Source: DASVDE01 sp036381235
GTDB taxonomy: Bacteria; Actinomycetota; Thermoleophilia; Solirubrobacterales; 70-9
DNA length: 64,000 bases
Direction of reading: 5' to 3'
Assembly: GCA_036381235.1 (NCBI GenBank)
Contig: DASVDE010000004.1
Coordinates: 1-64,000 of the forward strand
Shown: piece after piece, positions 41,634-51,343 of the stretch
Layout: each line of letters begins with the position of its first letter
Position numbering within the stretch: position 1 is the first letter of the stretch
Notes under the pieces: generated by a model
The model's input: only the letters and a program-made list of their open reading frames with translations
What the model was told of the DNA's origin: nothing
Databases searched by the model: none
Translations under genes and position numbers: made by a program

Positions 41634-42359
41634 TCAAGCTGCCGCGCGCAGTCGCACGTGCGCGTGGTGCTCCAGAGTCTCGCCGACCGCGCGCTCGACC
41701 TGGCGCAGCGCCCGCTCCTCCGCCCGGGGCGCCTCGGCCAGCGGCTGGGCGACCGCATCGACCATGAAGCGGTGCGCCTCCTCGAACAGCTCGAAGGAAC
41801 CCGCCTCGCAGCTGGCGCAGACGACCCCGCCGGCGGCACCGGAGAAGCCGACGAGGTGATCGGCCTCCCCGCAACGTGCGCAGGACGCCAGCTCCGGCGA
41901 GAAACCGGCAGCGAGGGCCAGCTTGAGGCGAAAGGAAAGCGCTGTCTCAAGCGCGGCCGCCCGCTCGGCAGCCGGATCGTCGAGCAACGAGAGGTAGCGG
42001 CAGAGCAGGTTGTAGGCGGGCATGTTGGGCTCAGCCGAGTCGAACAGGCGCAGAATCGCGTCACAGGCGCGAGCGGCGGCACCCAGGGCCGGACCGGATG
42101 AGCGCAGCCGCGGATAGCCGTCGACCGTGGAGACGTTGGTCACCGTGAGCAGCTCGCTGCGCCCCTCGTGGAGGAGCAGGTCGAGCCGGAAGAAGGGCTC
42201 GAGGCGACCGCCGAAGCGGGACTTCGGCCGCCGTGTCCCCTTGGCGATCGCGTTGACCCGACCGCGCGTGGTCGAGTAGAGGTGCAGGATGCGGTCGGCC
42301 TCCCCGTAGCGGATGCTGCGCAGAACCACCGCCTCCGTCTTCACCGTCTTGCCGGCCAT
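41634..42359 (-). CDS. recO: DNA repair protein RecO
   Basis: Helps load RecA onto SSB-coated DNA in the RecFOR pathway. The 241-residue protein has the N-terminal OB fold (TEAVVLRSIRYGEADRILHLY), the segment GRVNAIAKGTRRPKSRFGGRLEPF near residue 32, a helical middle, and a four-Cys zinc finger near residues 160-182 (CARC...VVCASC). Gene order mutM-recO-dgt-dnaG supports the call. Confidence 0.96.
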   Translation of the reverse strand: MAGKTVKTEAVVLRSIRYGEADRILHLYSTTRGRVNAIAKGTRRPKSRFGGRLEPFFRLDLLLHEGRSELLTVTNVSTVDGYPRLRSSGPALGAAARACDAILRLFDSAEPNMPAYNLLCRYLSLLDDPAAERAAALETALSFRLKLALAAGFSPELASCARCGEADHLVGFSGAAGGVVCASCEAGSFELFEEAHRFMVDAVAQPLAEAPRAEERALRQVERAVGETLEHHAHVRLRAAA

Positions 42360-42365
42360 CGCCGG

Positions 42366-43271
42366 CTACGTTGAACGGCGGGCCGGACGGCGACGGCGGC
42401 GCAGGCGAACCTGGCAGCTGGGGCAGTAGTAGGTGGAGCGCCCACCGACGACGATGCGGGAGATAGGGCCTCCGCAGGAGGGGCACGGCTCCCCCTCGCG
42501 AGTGTGGACGAGGAACTCGTTCTGCATCGTCCCCTTCTGCCCACGGCCGTCGAGGTAGTCGTCGATCGACGCCCCACCGCCGTCGATGCCGGCCTCCAGC
42601 GCGGCGACGATCGCGTCGCGCAGCGCCGCGTGGTGCTCGGGCTTCATCGAGCCGGCGGGCGAGAGAGGGTGCAACCGCGCCCGAAAGAGGGCTTCGTCGG
42701 CGTAGATGTTGCCGATCCCGGCGACCCTGGACTGGTCGAGCAGGAAGGACTTGAGCGGCGCCGTGCGGCCCGCCGCTTGGTCCCCCAACAGCTGCGGAGT
42801 GAACTCCTCCGACAGCGGCTCGACCCCCAGCCCCTCGAAGCGCTCCCCCAGCCGCTCGTCGTCGATCAGGAAGGACTCGCCGAAACGGCGAGGGTCGGTG
42901 AACCACAGCTCACGGCCGTCGTCGAGGGTGAAGCGGGCACGCAGGTGGCGCTCGGAGGTCGAGCGCTCCCCCTCGTATAGCCGCCGTCCCTCGGAGGGAT
43001 CGATCGCCATCTCGCCCTCGACCAAGACGAGGTTGCCGGTCATCCGCAGGTGCATCACCAGCGTTTGGGACCCGTCGAGCGCCAGCAGCAGATACTTGCC
43101 GCGCCGCCCAAGCCCCTCGATCGTGCGTCCCGAAACCGCAGCCTCGAGCTCAGCCGGCGCTATCGGCCGACACCAGCGGGGGTCATAGACCTCCAACTGC
43201 TCGATTCGCCGTCCCTCGATCTCAGGCTCGAGCTGCCGGCAAACGGTCTCGACCTCGGGCAGCTCGGGCAT
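42366..43271 (-). CDS. mutM: Formamidopyrimidine-DNA glycosylase MutM (Fpg)
   Basis: Removes 8-oxoguanine and formamidopyrimidines from DNA. The 301-residue protein starts with the diagnostic catalytic MPELPEVETV (Pro2 Schiff base after Met removal), has the damage-sensing region LVMHLRMTGNL near residue 70, the helix-two-turn-helix GIGNIYADEALFRARLHP near 186, and the zinc finger CPSCGGPI...YYCPSCQ near 266-290. The tail is short and Arg-rich. It lies upstream of recO with 6 bp between them. Confidence 0.97.
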   Translation of the reverse strand: MPELPEVETVCRQLEPEIEGRRIEQLEVYDPRWCRPIAPAELEAAVSGRTIEGLGRRGKYLLLALDGSQTLVMHLRMTGNLVLVEGEMAIDPSEGRRLYEGERSTSERHLRARFTLDDGRELWFTDPRRFGESFLIDDERLGERFEGLGVEPLSEEFTPQLLGDQAAGRTAPLKSFLLDQSRVAGIGNIYADEALFRARLHPLSPAGSMKPEHHAALRDAIVAALEAGIDGGGASIDDYLDGRGQKGTMQNEFLVHTREGEPCPSCGGPISRIVVGGRSTYYCPSCQVRLRRRRRPARRST

Positions 43272-43288
43272 CGCCGTGTTCTACCCGA

Positions 43289-43335
43289 TTCCGTTCGCAG
43301 TTCTTGCCGCATACCGGGAAGAACTGCGAACGGAA
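43289..43335. repeat. 47-bp perfect hairpin palindrome
   Basis: TTCCGTTCGCAGTTCTT (43289-43305) and its exact reverse complement (43319-43335) flank a 13-base loop. It lies between mutM and xerD, both minus-strand genes, 17 bp upstream of the mutM start. No T-run follows on either side, so a REP-like palindrome, protein-binding site or attenuator is more likely than a plain terminator. Confidence 0.7.
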
Positions 43336-43362
43336 GGAGTCAGGCCACGATGCGCAGAGTCA

Positions 43363-44331
43363 TTAGGCGGCGGTCGCGCGCGGATGCGCCTCGAAATAGA
43401 CCTCCTTGAGGCGGTCGCCCGAGAGGTGCGTGTACATCTGGGTGGTGGCGATGTCGGCGTGGCCGAGCATCTCCTGCACGGCGCGCAGGTCGCAGCCGCC
43501 GGAGAGCAGGTGGGTGGCGAAGCTGTGGCGCAAGGTGTGGGGGCTCATCTGCCCCGCCAGGCCCGCCGCCCGGGCATGGCGCTTGACGATCTTGTAGAGG
43601 CCCTGACGGGTGAGCGGACCGCCGCGGAAGTTGACGAACAGCTTCGGCTCCTGGCCATCCCCGATCAGCTTCGGACGGGCGCTTCGCTGGTAGACGGCGA
43701 TCGCCGCGATCGCCTGGCTGCCGAGCGGCACCAGCCGTTCCTTCGACCCCTTCCCGCGGGCTCGCAGAACCCCCTCATGCAAATCCACGTCACTGACCTC
43801 GAGGCCGATCGTCTCCGACGCCCGCAGCCCGCATGCGTACATCGTCTCCAGCAGCGCCCGGTCGCGCAGCACCGTCGGCCCGTCGCCGCGCGGCGCCGCC
43901 AGCAGCTTCTGCACCTCGGAGTAGTTGAGGACCTGGGGCAGCTTCTTTGCCCGCCGCGGTGCGTTGAGCGCCGCCGTCGGATCGTCGCCGATCAGTTCGT
44001 CGCGGCGCAGGTGCTTGTAGAAGGAGCGCAGGCAGGCGGCCTTGCGGTGGACCGTTGCCGCCGAGCAGGCAGGGCGGCCGTTGCCGGTCGCCAGGTCGGC
44101 GAGGAAGTCGGCGATCTCAGCCGGCCGCGCCCGCAGGGCGTCGAGGTCGTGCTCGGCCAGGTACTCGCCGTACTGGAGCAGATCGGTGCGGTATGCGTTC
44201 AGCGTGTTGCGCGAAAGCCCGCGCTCCAGCTCCAGGTAAGCGAGGAAATCGAGTACGAGCCCCTCGAAGCCGGAACCGGCACTGGAGCTCGGGGCCGCCG
44301 GCGGGGGCGGCGGCTTGACTGCGATCGCCAT
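43363..44331 (-). CDS. xerD: Site-specific tyrosine recombinase XerD
   Basis: Resolves chromosome dimers at dif with its partner XerC. From ATG 44331 (MAIAVKPPPPP) the 322-residue protein has the SAM-like N-terminal domain (VLDFLAYLELERGLSRNTLNAYRTDL, residues 22-48) and the catalytic set: Arg in GLRASE near 177, Lys in KGSKERLVPLG near 200, HTLRHSFATHLLSGG near 272 and LGHADIATTQMYTH near 295 with the nucleophilic Tyr. The proline-rich first 20 residues are unusual. The open frame extends further upstream but without homology. Its place near pyrG, recN and tlyA matches mycobacterial synteny, favouring XerD over XerC. Confidence 0.93.
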   Translation of the reverse strand: MAIAVKPPPPPAAPSSSAGSGFEGLVLDFLAYLELERGLSRNTLNAYRTDLLQYGEYLAEHDLDALRARPAEIADFLADLATGNGRPACSAATVHRKAACLRSFYKHLRRDELIGDDPTAALNAPRRAKKLPQVLNYSEVQKLLAAPRGDGPTVLRDRALLETMYACGLRASETIGLEVSDVDLHEGVLRARGKGSKERLVPLGSQAIAAIAVYQRSARPKLIGDGQEPKLFVNFRGGPLTRQGLYKIVKRHARAAGLAGQMSPHTLRHSFATHLLSGGCDLRAVQEMLGHADIATTQMYTHLSGDRLKEVYFEAHPRATAA

Positions 44332-44356
44332 GGCGGGAGGTTCTCCCGCCCGGCCC

Positions 44357-45424
44357 TCATCCCTCTCGACGCAAGGCGGCGCCCGCCAGCACCCCTCCGG
44401 CGGCCAGGGGAGCCGCGAAGAACAGCGGGTCCTCGTCGAGGCTGCGACCCATCGTCCAGACCGGGAGCCCGGTCGCCGCGTAGCCATCGAAGTCTGCGCC
44501 ACCCACCTGCAACCGGTGACGCCCCGCACTCGCAACCTCCAGCGAAGCGACGATCTCCTCCTCGCCAGCGGGAACAGCCACCTCGACCGGGGCGAGCAAC
44601 AGCTCGAGAACCGTGAGCGTGTGGTGGCTTACGCCACGGTGGCGCTCGCGAGGGTCGGCCCTGGAGAGACGGGGTGAGAGCAAGGTCGGGAAGCCGAGGG
44701 AGAGCGCCGCGTGGGCGTTGTCGAGCGCCGCCATGCCGCCGTGACCCAGGCGCGTATCGGAGCCGATGATCCCGGGTCCTGGGCCGACGAGAGCCGCGTC
44801 CCAGTCGAGCTCGGCGACCGCGGCATCGAGGGCTCCGGCGACGCTGAGCGCCTCGCGCTCGCCACCGTAGGCGGGCGCGGCGGTGATGTGACCGCAGAGC
44901 AGGTCGCGCTCGCGCAACTCGGCGACATCGCGGGAGAACGAGCCCGGCAGCGCCCCTCCCCCGGTCTGCACGTAGCCGATTTTCGGCTTCCCTCCTCCAG
45001 CCTCGGCCGCCTGCGCCGCTGCCCAAGCCGCCGGCGCCAGGTGCCCGTGTAAGGACAAAACGAGCACGGGAAATGTCGGGTGTAACGCGTTTGACATGTC
45101 ATAGCTGTCAAACGCGTTACACCCCGACTGTTCGATCGGAGAGATCGGGTGCTGGAGCGAGGTGTAATTGAGCTTCATCACGTGCTCGCCGCCCTCGGCC
45201 TTCCCCTCCAGGCCGCGGGTGAGGTTGACGTGGACGACATCGAAGCCGCCCGAGCCGAGCCCGAGGTCGAGCGCCGCCGTGTTGACGACGACCTCGTCGC
45301 CGACTCGCATCTCGCCCAGCAGCGCCGTGTCTGCCCAGGCCTCGCGGCGCTCGCCCTCAACCTCAACCGTCAGCGGCATCTCGTCGACGACGATCCCGCG
45401 CCGCAGCTTCAGCCGCCCGCTCAC
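44357..45424 (-). CDS. DUF3866-family protein
   Basis: A 355-residue actinobacterial protein of unknown function. Family segments seen: LNYTSLQHPISPIE near residue 82, PVLVLSLHGHLAPAAWAAAQ near 118, GYVQTGGGALPGSFSRDVAELR near 147, and GPGPGIIGSDTRLGHGGMAALDNAHAALSLGFPTLLSPRLSRADPRERHRGVSHHT between about 210 and 265. The last part contains well-conserved His, Arg and Asp residues that look catalytic. Between the first two segments lies an unusual stretch, CNAFDSYDMSNALHP (about 100-116), encoded by a long palindrome. The start overlaps the M20 peptidase stop by 4 bp. Confidence 0.88.
   Translation of the reverse strand: MSGRLKLRRGIVVDEMPLTVEVEGERREAWADTALLGEMRVGDEVVVNTAALDLGLGSGGFDVVHVNLTRGLEGKAEGGEHVMKLNYTSLQHPISPIEQSGCNAFDSYDMSNALHPTFPVLVLSLHGHLAPAAWAAAQAAEAGGGKPKIGYVQTGGGALPGSFSRDVAELRERDLLCGHITAAPAYGGEREALSVAGALDAAVAELDWDAALVGPGPGIIGSDTRLGHGGMAALDNAHAALSLGFPTLLSPRLSRADPRERHRGVSHHTLTVLELLLAPVEVAVPAGEEEIVASLEVASAGRHRLQVGGADFDGYAATGLPVWTMGRSLDEDPLFFAAPLAAGGVLAGAALRREG
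45075..45128. repeat. Palindromic hairpin inside the DUF3866 coding sequence
   Basis: Arms at 45078-45096 and 45106-45124 (GGGTGTAACGCGTTTGACA and its exact reverse complement) with a 9-base loop; three more base pairs follow after a one-base bulge. It is translated in frame as about 16 residues that interrupt two conserved blocks of the DUF3866 protein, so it appears to be an inserted palindrome that keeps the reading frame. Confidence 0.75.
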
Positions 45425-46530
45425 GCTTGCTCTGCGGCGGCGACGATCCCCTCGCAGACCTCGAGCATCACATCGAGGCCGCGGGCGGAAACGCTCTCGT
45501 CGGCAGTGTGGTTTGCCTCGGTGGCATTGGCGAGCAGAACGCAGTCATAGCCGGCGACCCGCAGTGCGTTGGCGTCGCTGCCGCCACCCGTCGAGGTCCG
45601 TCGGGGCTCGAGGCCGGCGCTGCGCAGCCCCGCCTCGGCCAGCGCCAGGGCGGGAGATGACGAAGGCACCTCGTAGCCGCGGAACAGCTCCTCGATGCGC
45701 ACGTCCACATCGCAACCGTGCTCGGTCGCGCCCCAGGCACAGGCGTCGGCAATCTCCCCGGCCACGGCGGCGGTCCGCTCGGCGTCGAGGCTGCGAGCCT
45801 CCGCCGTCACCCGGCAGTGGCGGGGGACGACGTTGCCGGAGGTGCCGCCCTCGATCAGACCGACGTTGGCTGTCGTGTGCTCGTCGAGCCGCCCAAGCTC
45901 CATGCGGGAGATCGCGGCGGCGGCGGCGGCGATCGCGTTGCTGCCGTCCTCCGGCCGAATCCCGGCGTGCGCCTCGACGCCGGAGAAGTCGGCGACGATC
46001 CGCTGTTGGGTCGGGGAGGTGACGATCACCTCGCCCGCGGCGCTGGCATGGTCGAGGACGAAGCCACACTCCGAGCGCAGCGCCGAGACGTCGAACGCCT
46101 TCGCTCCGCGCAGACCCTGCTCCTCCGCGACGGTCAGCAGCACCTCGATCCCGACGGGGGGCGGCTCCTCGCCTGCGTGACGAGCGACTAGCTCCATGAA
46201 GACCGCAACGGCCGCCTTGTTGTCGGCGCCGAGGATCGTCTCGCCACGGCTGCGAAACACCCCGTCCTCGCCGTACACCACCTCAATCTGCCCCTTATGG
46301 GGAACCGTGTCGAGGTGAGCGCAGAACATCACCCAGCGGTCGCCGCGACCGGGCAGCCGCGCGAGCAGGTTGCCGGCCCCCGCCTGCGCCGGACCGGCCG
46401 CGTCGTCCTCGCTCACCTCCAGCCCGAGCGCCCGCAGCTCGGCGGCAACCGAATCGGCGACCTCGCGCTCTTCCCCGGTCGGGCTGCGGATCTCGCAGAG
46501 CCTGACAAAAGTCTCCTGAAGCCTCTCCAC
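45421..46530 (-). CDS. M20-family peptidase (tripeptidase T-like)
   Basis: A 369-residue co-catalytic dizinc exopeptidase. Zinc ligands are in MFCAHLDTVPHKG near residue 68 (His, Asp), ILGADNKAAVAVFMEL near 99 (Asp), TVAEEQGLRGAK near 132 (catalytic and metal Glu) and the dimerisation and metal region to LANATEANHTADE near 335. A dimerisation domain spans about 175-285. Most similar in layout to PepT-like M20 peptidases acting on short peptides. It starts with GTG 46530. A 115-bp repeat element separates it from pyrG on the same strand. Confidence 0.92.
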   Translation of the reverse strand: MERLQETFVRLCEIRSPTGEEREVADSVAAELRALGLEVSEDDAAGPAQAGAGNLLARLPGRGDRWVMFCAHLDTVPHKGQIEVVYGEDGVFRSRGETILGADNKAAVAVFMELVARHAGEEPPPVGIEVLLTVAEEQGLRGAKAFDVSALRSECGFVLDHASAAGEVIVTSPTQQRIVADFSGVEAHAGIRPEDGSNAIAAAAAAISRMELGRLDEHTTANVGLIEGGTSGNVVPRHCRVTAEARSLDAERTAAVAGEIADACAWGATEHGCDVDVRIEELFRGYEVPSSSPALALAEAGLRSAGLEPRRTSTGGGSDANALRVAGYDCVLLANATEANHTADESVSARGLDVMLEVCEGIVAAAEQA

Positions 46531-46562
46531 GAGGGGACAGGCTAGCCGGGATACGGCGTAAC

Positions 46563-46659
46563 CGAGGCTGTCCCGGTAGGGGTGGAGCGTCTTGTACTTT
46601 TCGCCGCCGCCGTCCCGCGCCCAGCTATCCCCGCCCCTCGAAAAAGTTAAGCGGAACCC

Positions 46660-46677
<18 letters not shown>
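46563..46677. repeat. 115-bp imperfect palindromic element at the 3' end of pyrG
   Basis: CTGTCCCGGTA (46568-46578) and its exact reverse complement (46661-46671) are the outer arms, both preceded by CGAGG. Similarity continues inward, with gaps, to TACTTTTCG near 46600 and CGAAAAAGT near 46640, giving arms of about 35 bp. The middle is GC-rich and non-coding. The right arm runs into the pyrG coding end and provides its TAA stop. Size and structure fit a MITE or the fused ends of a lost insertion sequence. Confidence 0.65.
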
Positions 46678-48326
<1,649 letters not shown>

Positions 48327-48330
<4 letters not shown>

Positions 48331-49163
48331 TCTCTGCCGAGCGAGTCTAGCCAGCGCAGTGGCGGAACAGCCTCGACCGCGACGGAGATCGAACGCAACT
48401 CTCCGTAAATGGTCAGTCCGGCGACCAGCGTAAGCGCGATCAGCCGGCCATCGCCCCCCAGCGTCGTCAGCAACCAAACGCCGGCGATCGCGCCGACCAG
48501 GTTGGACCCGGTGTCGCCGAGCATCGCCCGCTCACGCAGGGTGAACCAGGCGCCGACCAGGACCGGCCCGACGAATACCCCCAGCAGATCGATCGGGGCG
48601 AAGGTCCAGGCGCCGAGGCATAGCCCCACCCCGAGCAGGGCCAGCCCCTTCTCCGCCCGACCGGGCCGCAGGTCCAGCAGGTTGAAGGCGTTGGTGGCGA
48701 GGATCAGCAGCGCCACGTCGGCGAGGTAACGCCATGACTCCAGCCCCCGCCCGGAAACCACGTAGGCGGCCAGCGCCAGCGCCCCGATCGCCTTGATCGC
48801 CCCGGTCGAGAGCCGCCCCTCGCGCAACGCCCGCGCATGGCCGCGCCAACCGCGCGGCGCAGCGGCCACCTCCCCCCGCCCCAGCGAGTCGTCGAGGAAG
48901 CCGAGGAAGGCGACGCCGAGCAGGTACGGGATCCAGCGGCGCAGGTCGGGGTCCAGCAGGTCGAGGTCGGCACGATCGTCGAGGAAGGCGAGCGGCGCCA
49001 ACGCGACCAGCCCCGCGGTCGCCAGTACCGCGCCAAGCGGAAAGGCCAGCACCGCGCCGCGGTAGTTCTCCCGTGTCAGCCCGGCATCGAGCAGGCCGCG
49101 CACCCCTGCCGGCACCACAAGCAGCGCCACGGCGATCGCGACCGGGAAGCCGATCCAGGTCAT
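48327..49163 (-). CDS. MraY/WecA-like (GT4) phospho-sugar transferase, membrane
   Basis: A 278-residue polytopic protein related to enzymes that move a phospho-sugar to a polyprenyl phosphate. Despite being shorter than MraY (about 360), it keeps signature loops: LGVAFLGFLDDSLGRG near residue 87, TNAFNLLDLRPGRAEKG near 158-172 (NxxNLxDxxxG) and ERAMLGDTGSNLVGA near 212 (the conserved Asp loop). About eight spans. The same position upstream of pyrG is seen in other actinomycetes, but the acceptor and sugar are not known. It overlaps pyrG by 4 bp and abuts the mctB-like gene. Confidence 0.86.
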
Positions 49164-50030
49164 CTACCGGTTCGGCGCCAGCAGGTCCGGCAGCAGCCGA
49201 TCGGCGCTGCCCTTGACTCCGAAGCTGCCCTCCGCCCCCAGCAGCGCGAAGATGGTCGCCAGCCTCCCCGCCGTGAGGTCGACGTCGTCGACGCTGGAGA
49301 GGTCGTTGCCGCTGAAGAAGGAGACCGAAGAGGTCTCGTCGCCGGAGGTCTCGACCCCGACCGCCGGCCTGCGAGTCGCCGCGATCCCGCCCAACAGCGC
49401 CGACTCCAGCCGTCCCGCCGTGGCGCGCTGCACCGGGCCCATGCTCTGGGGTGGCTCGCGCACCACGATCACCCCGTCCAGAGCACCGAAGTTGCCGCTT
49501 GCCCGCGAGAAGAGATGACTGCGCACGCGGTCCAGCAGGGTGCCGCCGACCACGACCTGACGGCCCACCCCGGTGCCGAAAGCGGTCTGGGTGTCCGTGT
49601 TGCGGCGGATGTCTGCGAAGCGGGTCTTGGCAAGGTCGCCCGCCAACGCGTTCAGGTCGACCGGCTCGCGCACCACGCCGACGCCGACCAGCCGAGCCCC
49701 GGTCGGGCCCAGCGCGTCCTCGATCGAGTCCGAGACATCTCCCGGCAGCCCCCCCAGCGCAACGATGCCGATCCGTCGGCCATCCAGTTGGTCGCGAACC
49801 AGGACGGGATAGACCTGGGTGGCGAACTCGTTGGCCCGGGCCAGCTCGCCGCTGAGCTGGTCGGCGCGGTCGCGCGCGTCCTGGAGATTGCCGGTCAGGC
49901 TGTGCTCGAGGTCCTTGCGCGTGTTCGTCAGCGCGTCGCCGCCGAACTCGGCGCCGATCAGGATGCCGATCGCCAGGGCGAGAAAAACCGCGATTAGCGA
50001 TGTCGCGTGGTAGCGCGCGCTGTAACCCAT
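49164..50030 (-). CDS. MctB-like channel protein (copper transporter family)
   Basis: A 288-residue protein with one N-terminal membrane span (RYHATSLIAVFLALAIGILIG), then a coiled-coil-like polar stretch (TNTRKDLEHSLTGNLQDARD, residues 35-65) and an external domain. This is the layout of MctB (Rv1698), named for copper efflux in mycobacteria, although its true transport role is debated. Its place next to steA and pyrG matches Rv1697-Rv1699. It has no obvious Cys or Met-rich copper site. Confidence 0.87.
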   Translation of the reverse strand: MGYSARYHATSLIAVFLALAIGILIGAEFGGDALTNTRKDLEHSLTGNLQDARDRADQLSGELARANEFATQVYPVLVRDQLDGRRIGIVALGGLPGDVSDSIEDALGPTGARLVGVGVVREPVDLNALAGDLAKTRFADIRRNTDTQTAFGTGVGRQVVVGGTLLDRVRSHLFSRASGNFGALDGVIVVREPPQSMGPVQRATAGRLESALLGGIAATRRPAVGVETSGDETSSVSFFSGNDLSSVDDVDLTAGRLATIFALLGAEGSFGVKGSADRLLPDLLAPNR

Positions 50031-50053
50031 CGACGGGAGAGCCTAGAGCGGCG

Positions 50054-51238
50054 CTACAACCCCAGCCAAATCTTGATCTTCAGCCAGACGAGCTGGACGA
50101 GGTCATTCAGCGCAGGCGAAGTGACAATGACGATCGCCAGCAGGATCGCGAAGACCGCCAGGAAGAGAATTGCGGGGCCGAACGGGGAGCTGGGCGAGTA
50201 GAGGCGGCTCACCCCCTTCGCATCAACCAGCTTCTCGCCGATCCGCAACCGGGTGAGGAAGGTCGAGGACATCCCACCGCGCTTGCGATCGAGGAACTCG
50301 ATCAGGTTGAAATGAGCACCGACGCTGACGATCAGCGCCGCCCCCTTCTCGTAGGCCATCAGCATCGCCACGTCCTCACTGGTCCCGGCAGCGGGAACCA
50401 GGGTGTGCTCGAGCTCCAGCTCCAGCAGTCGCTCTCTTCCCGGCGCCCGGCCGTCGGGGTAGGCGTGGACGATCAGCTCGGCGCCGCAACGCAGGGCGGC
50501 GTCGCCGGCGGAATCCATGTCGCCGAGGATCACATCCGGCTTCATCCCGGCCTCCAGCACCCCGTCGGCGCCGCCGTCGACGGCGACCACGATCGGGTTC
50601 ACGTCGCGGATGTAGGCGCGCAGGGTCTTCAGGTCGCGCCGGTGGCGATCGCCCCGGACGACGATCAGCACATGGCGGTCGCGGAAGGAGACCCGCGTGG
50701 GAGGGAACTCGATGCCGCCGGTCAGCAGGTCCGTCTCCTGGCGCACATGCGCGACGGTGTTCTCGGCGAAATCGGCGAGCGCCTCATCGATGCGCTCGCG
50801 CTGCTCGTCGAGCCGACGCTCCAGCTCCTCGACCCCGAGCAGCTGCCCGCGCAGCACCTCCTCCCCCCTGACGCTGACCGCGGCGCCCTCGATCTTCACG
50901 AAGTCGCCGTCGCGCAACAGCTCGAAGACTCCGTCGCCGGGAACGTCGATCAGCGCGATCCCGGCCCTGACCAGCAGCAACGGCCCGGCGTTCGGGTAGC
51001 GGCCGTCGCTGGACGGCGAGGCATTGATGACCGCTCGCGTCCCGGTGGCGATCAGCTCCTCCGCCGCGATCCGGTCGATGTTGACGTGGTCGATGACGGC
51101 GACGTCGCCGGGGGACAGCCGCTTGACCAAGTGCTTGGTGCGGCGCCCGAGCCTCGCCGTGCCGACGATCGCCCCGTTCGCCGACGCCCCGTTGCGACGC
51201 GAGAAGACAGGGAGACGGCGTCGACTGGCGGTGGCCAC
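50054..51238 (-). CDS. SteA-like protein (putative cytokinetic-ring protein)
   Basis: A 394-residue protein from GTG 51238 (VATASRRRLPVFSRR). Its core resembles thiamine pyrophosphokinase: VVAVDGGADGVLEAGMKPDVILGDMDS near residue 195, and AAGTSEDVAMLMAYEKGA near 270, as in mycobacterial Rv1697. An N-terminal part with RRTKHLVKRLSPGDVAVIDH is family specific. One membrane span near 350-372 (PAILFLAVFAILLAIVIV) anchors the C-terminus. SteA in corynebacteria affects cell division and envelope; a role here is by homology. It lies between recN and the mctB-like gene. Confidence 0.88.
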   Translation of the reverse strand: MATASRRRLPVFSRRNGASANGAIVGTARLGRRTKHLVKRLSPGDVAVIDHVNIDRIAAEELIATGTRAVINASPSSDGRYPNAGPLLLVRAGIALIDVPGDGVFELLRDGDFVKIEGAAVSVRGEEVLRGQLLGVEELERRLDEQRERIDEALADFAENTVAHVRQETDLLTGGIEFPPTRVSFRDRHVLIVVRGDRHRRDLKTLRAYIRDVNPIVVAVDGGADGVLEAGMKPDVILGDMDSAGDAALRCGAELIVHAYPDGRAPGRERLLELELEHTLVPAAGTSEDVAMLMAYEKGAALIVSVGAHFNLIEFLDRKRGGMSSTFLTRLRIGEKLVDAKGVSRLYSPSSPFGPAILFLAVFAILLAIVIVTSPALNDLVQLVWLKIKIWLGL

Positions 51239-51343
51239 AGACCTAACTTTCGCGTTTCGCTCGCATCGCAAAGAGCCAGAGATGGATGCTCGCTCGCTCC
51301 ACGCTCATGAGACTAACCGCTCTGGCAAGCGGTGCGGGGCGCT

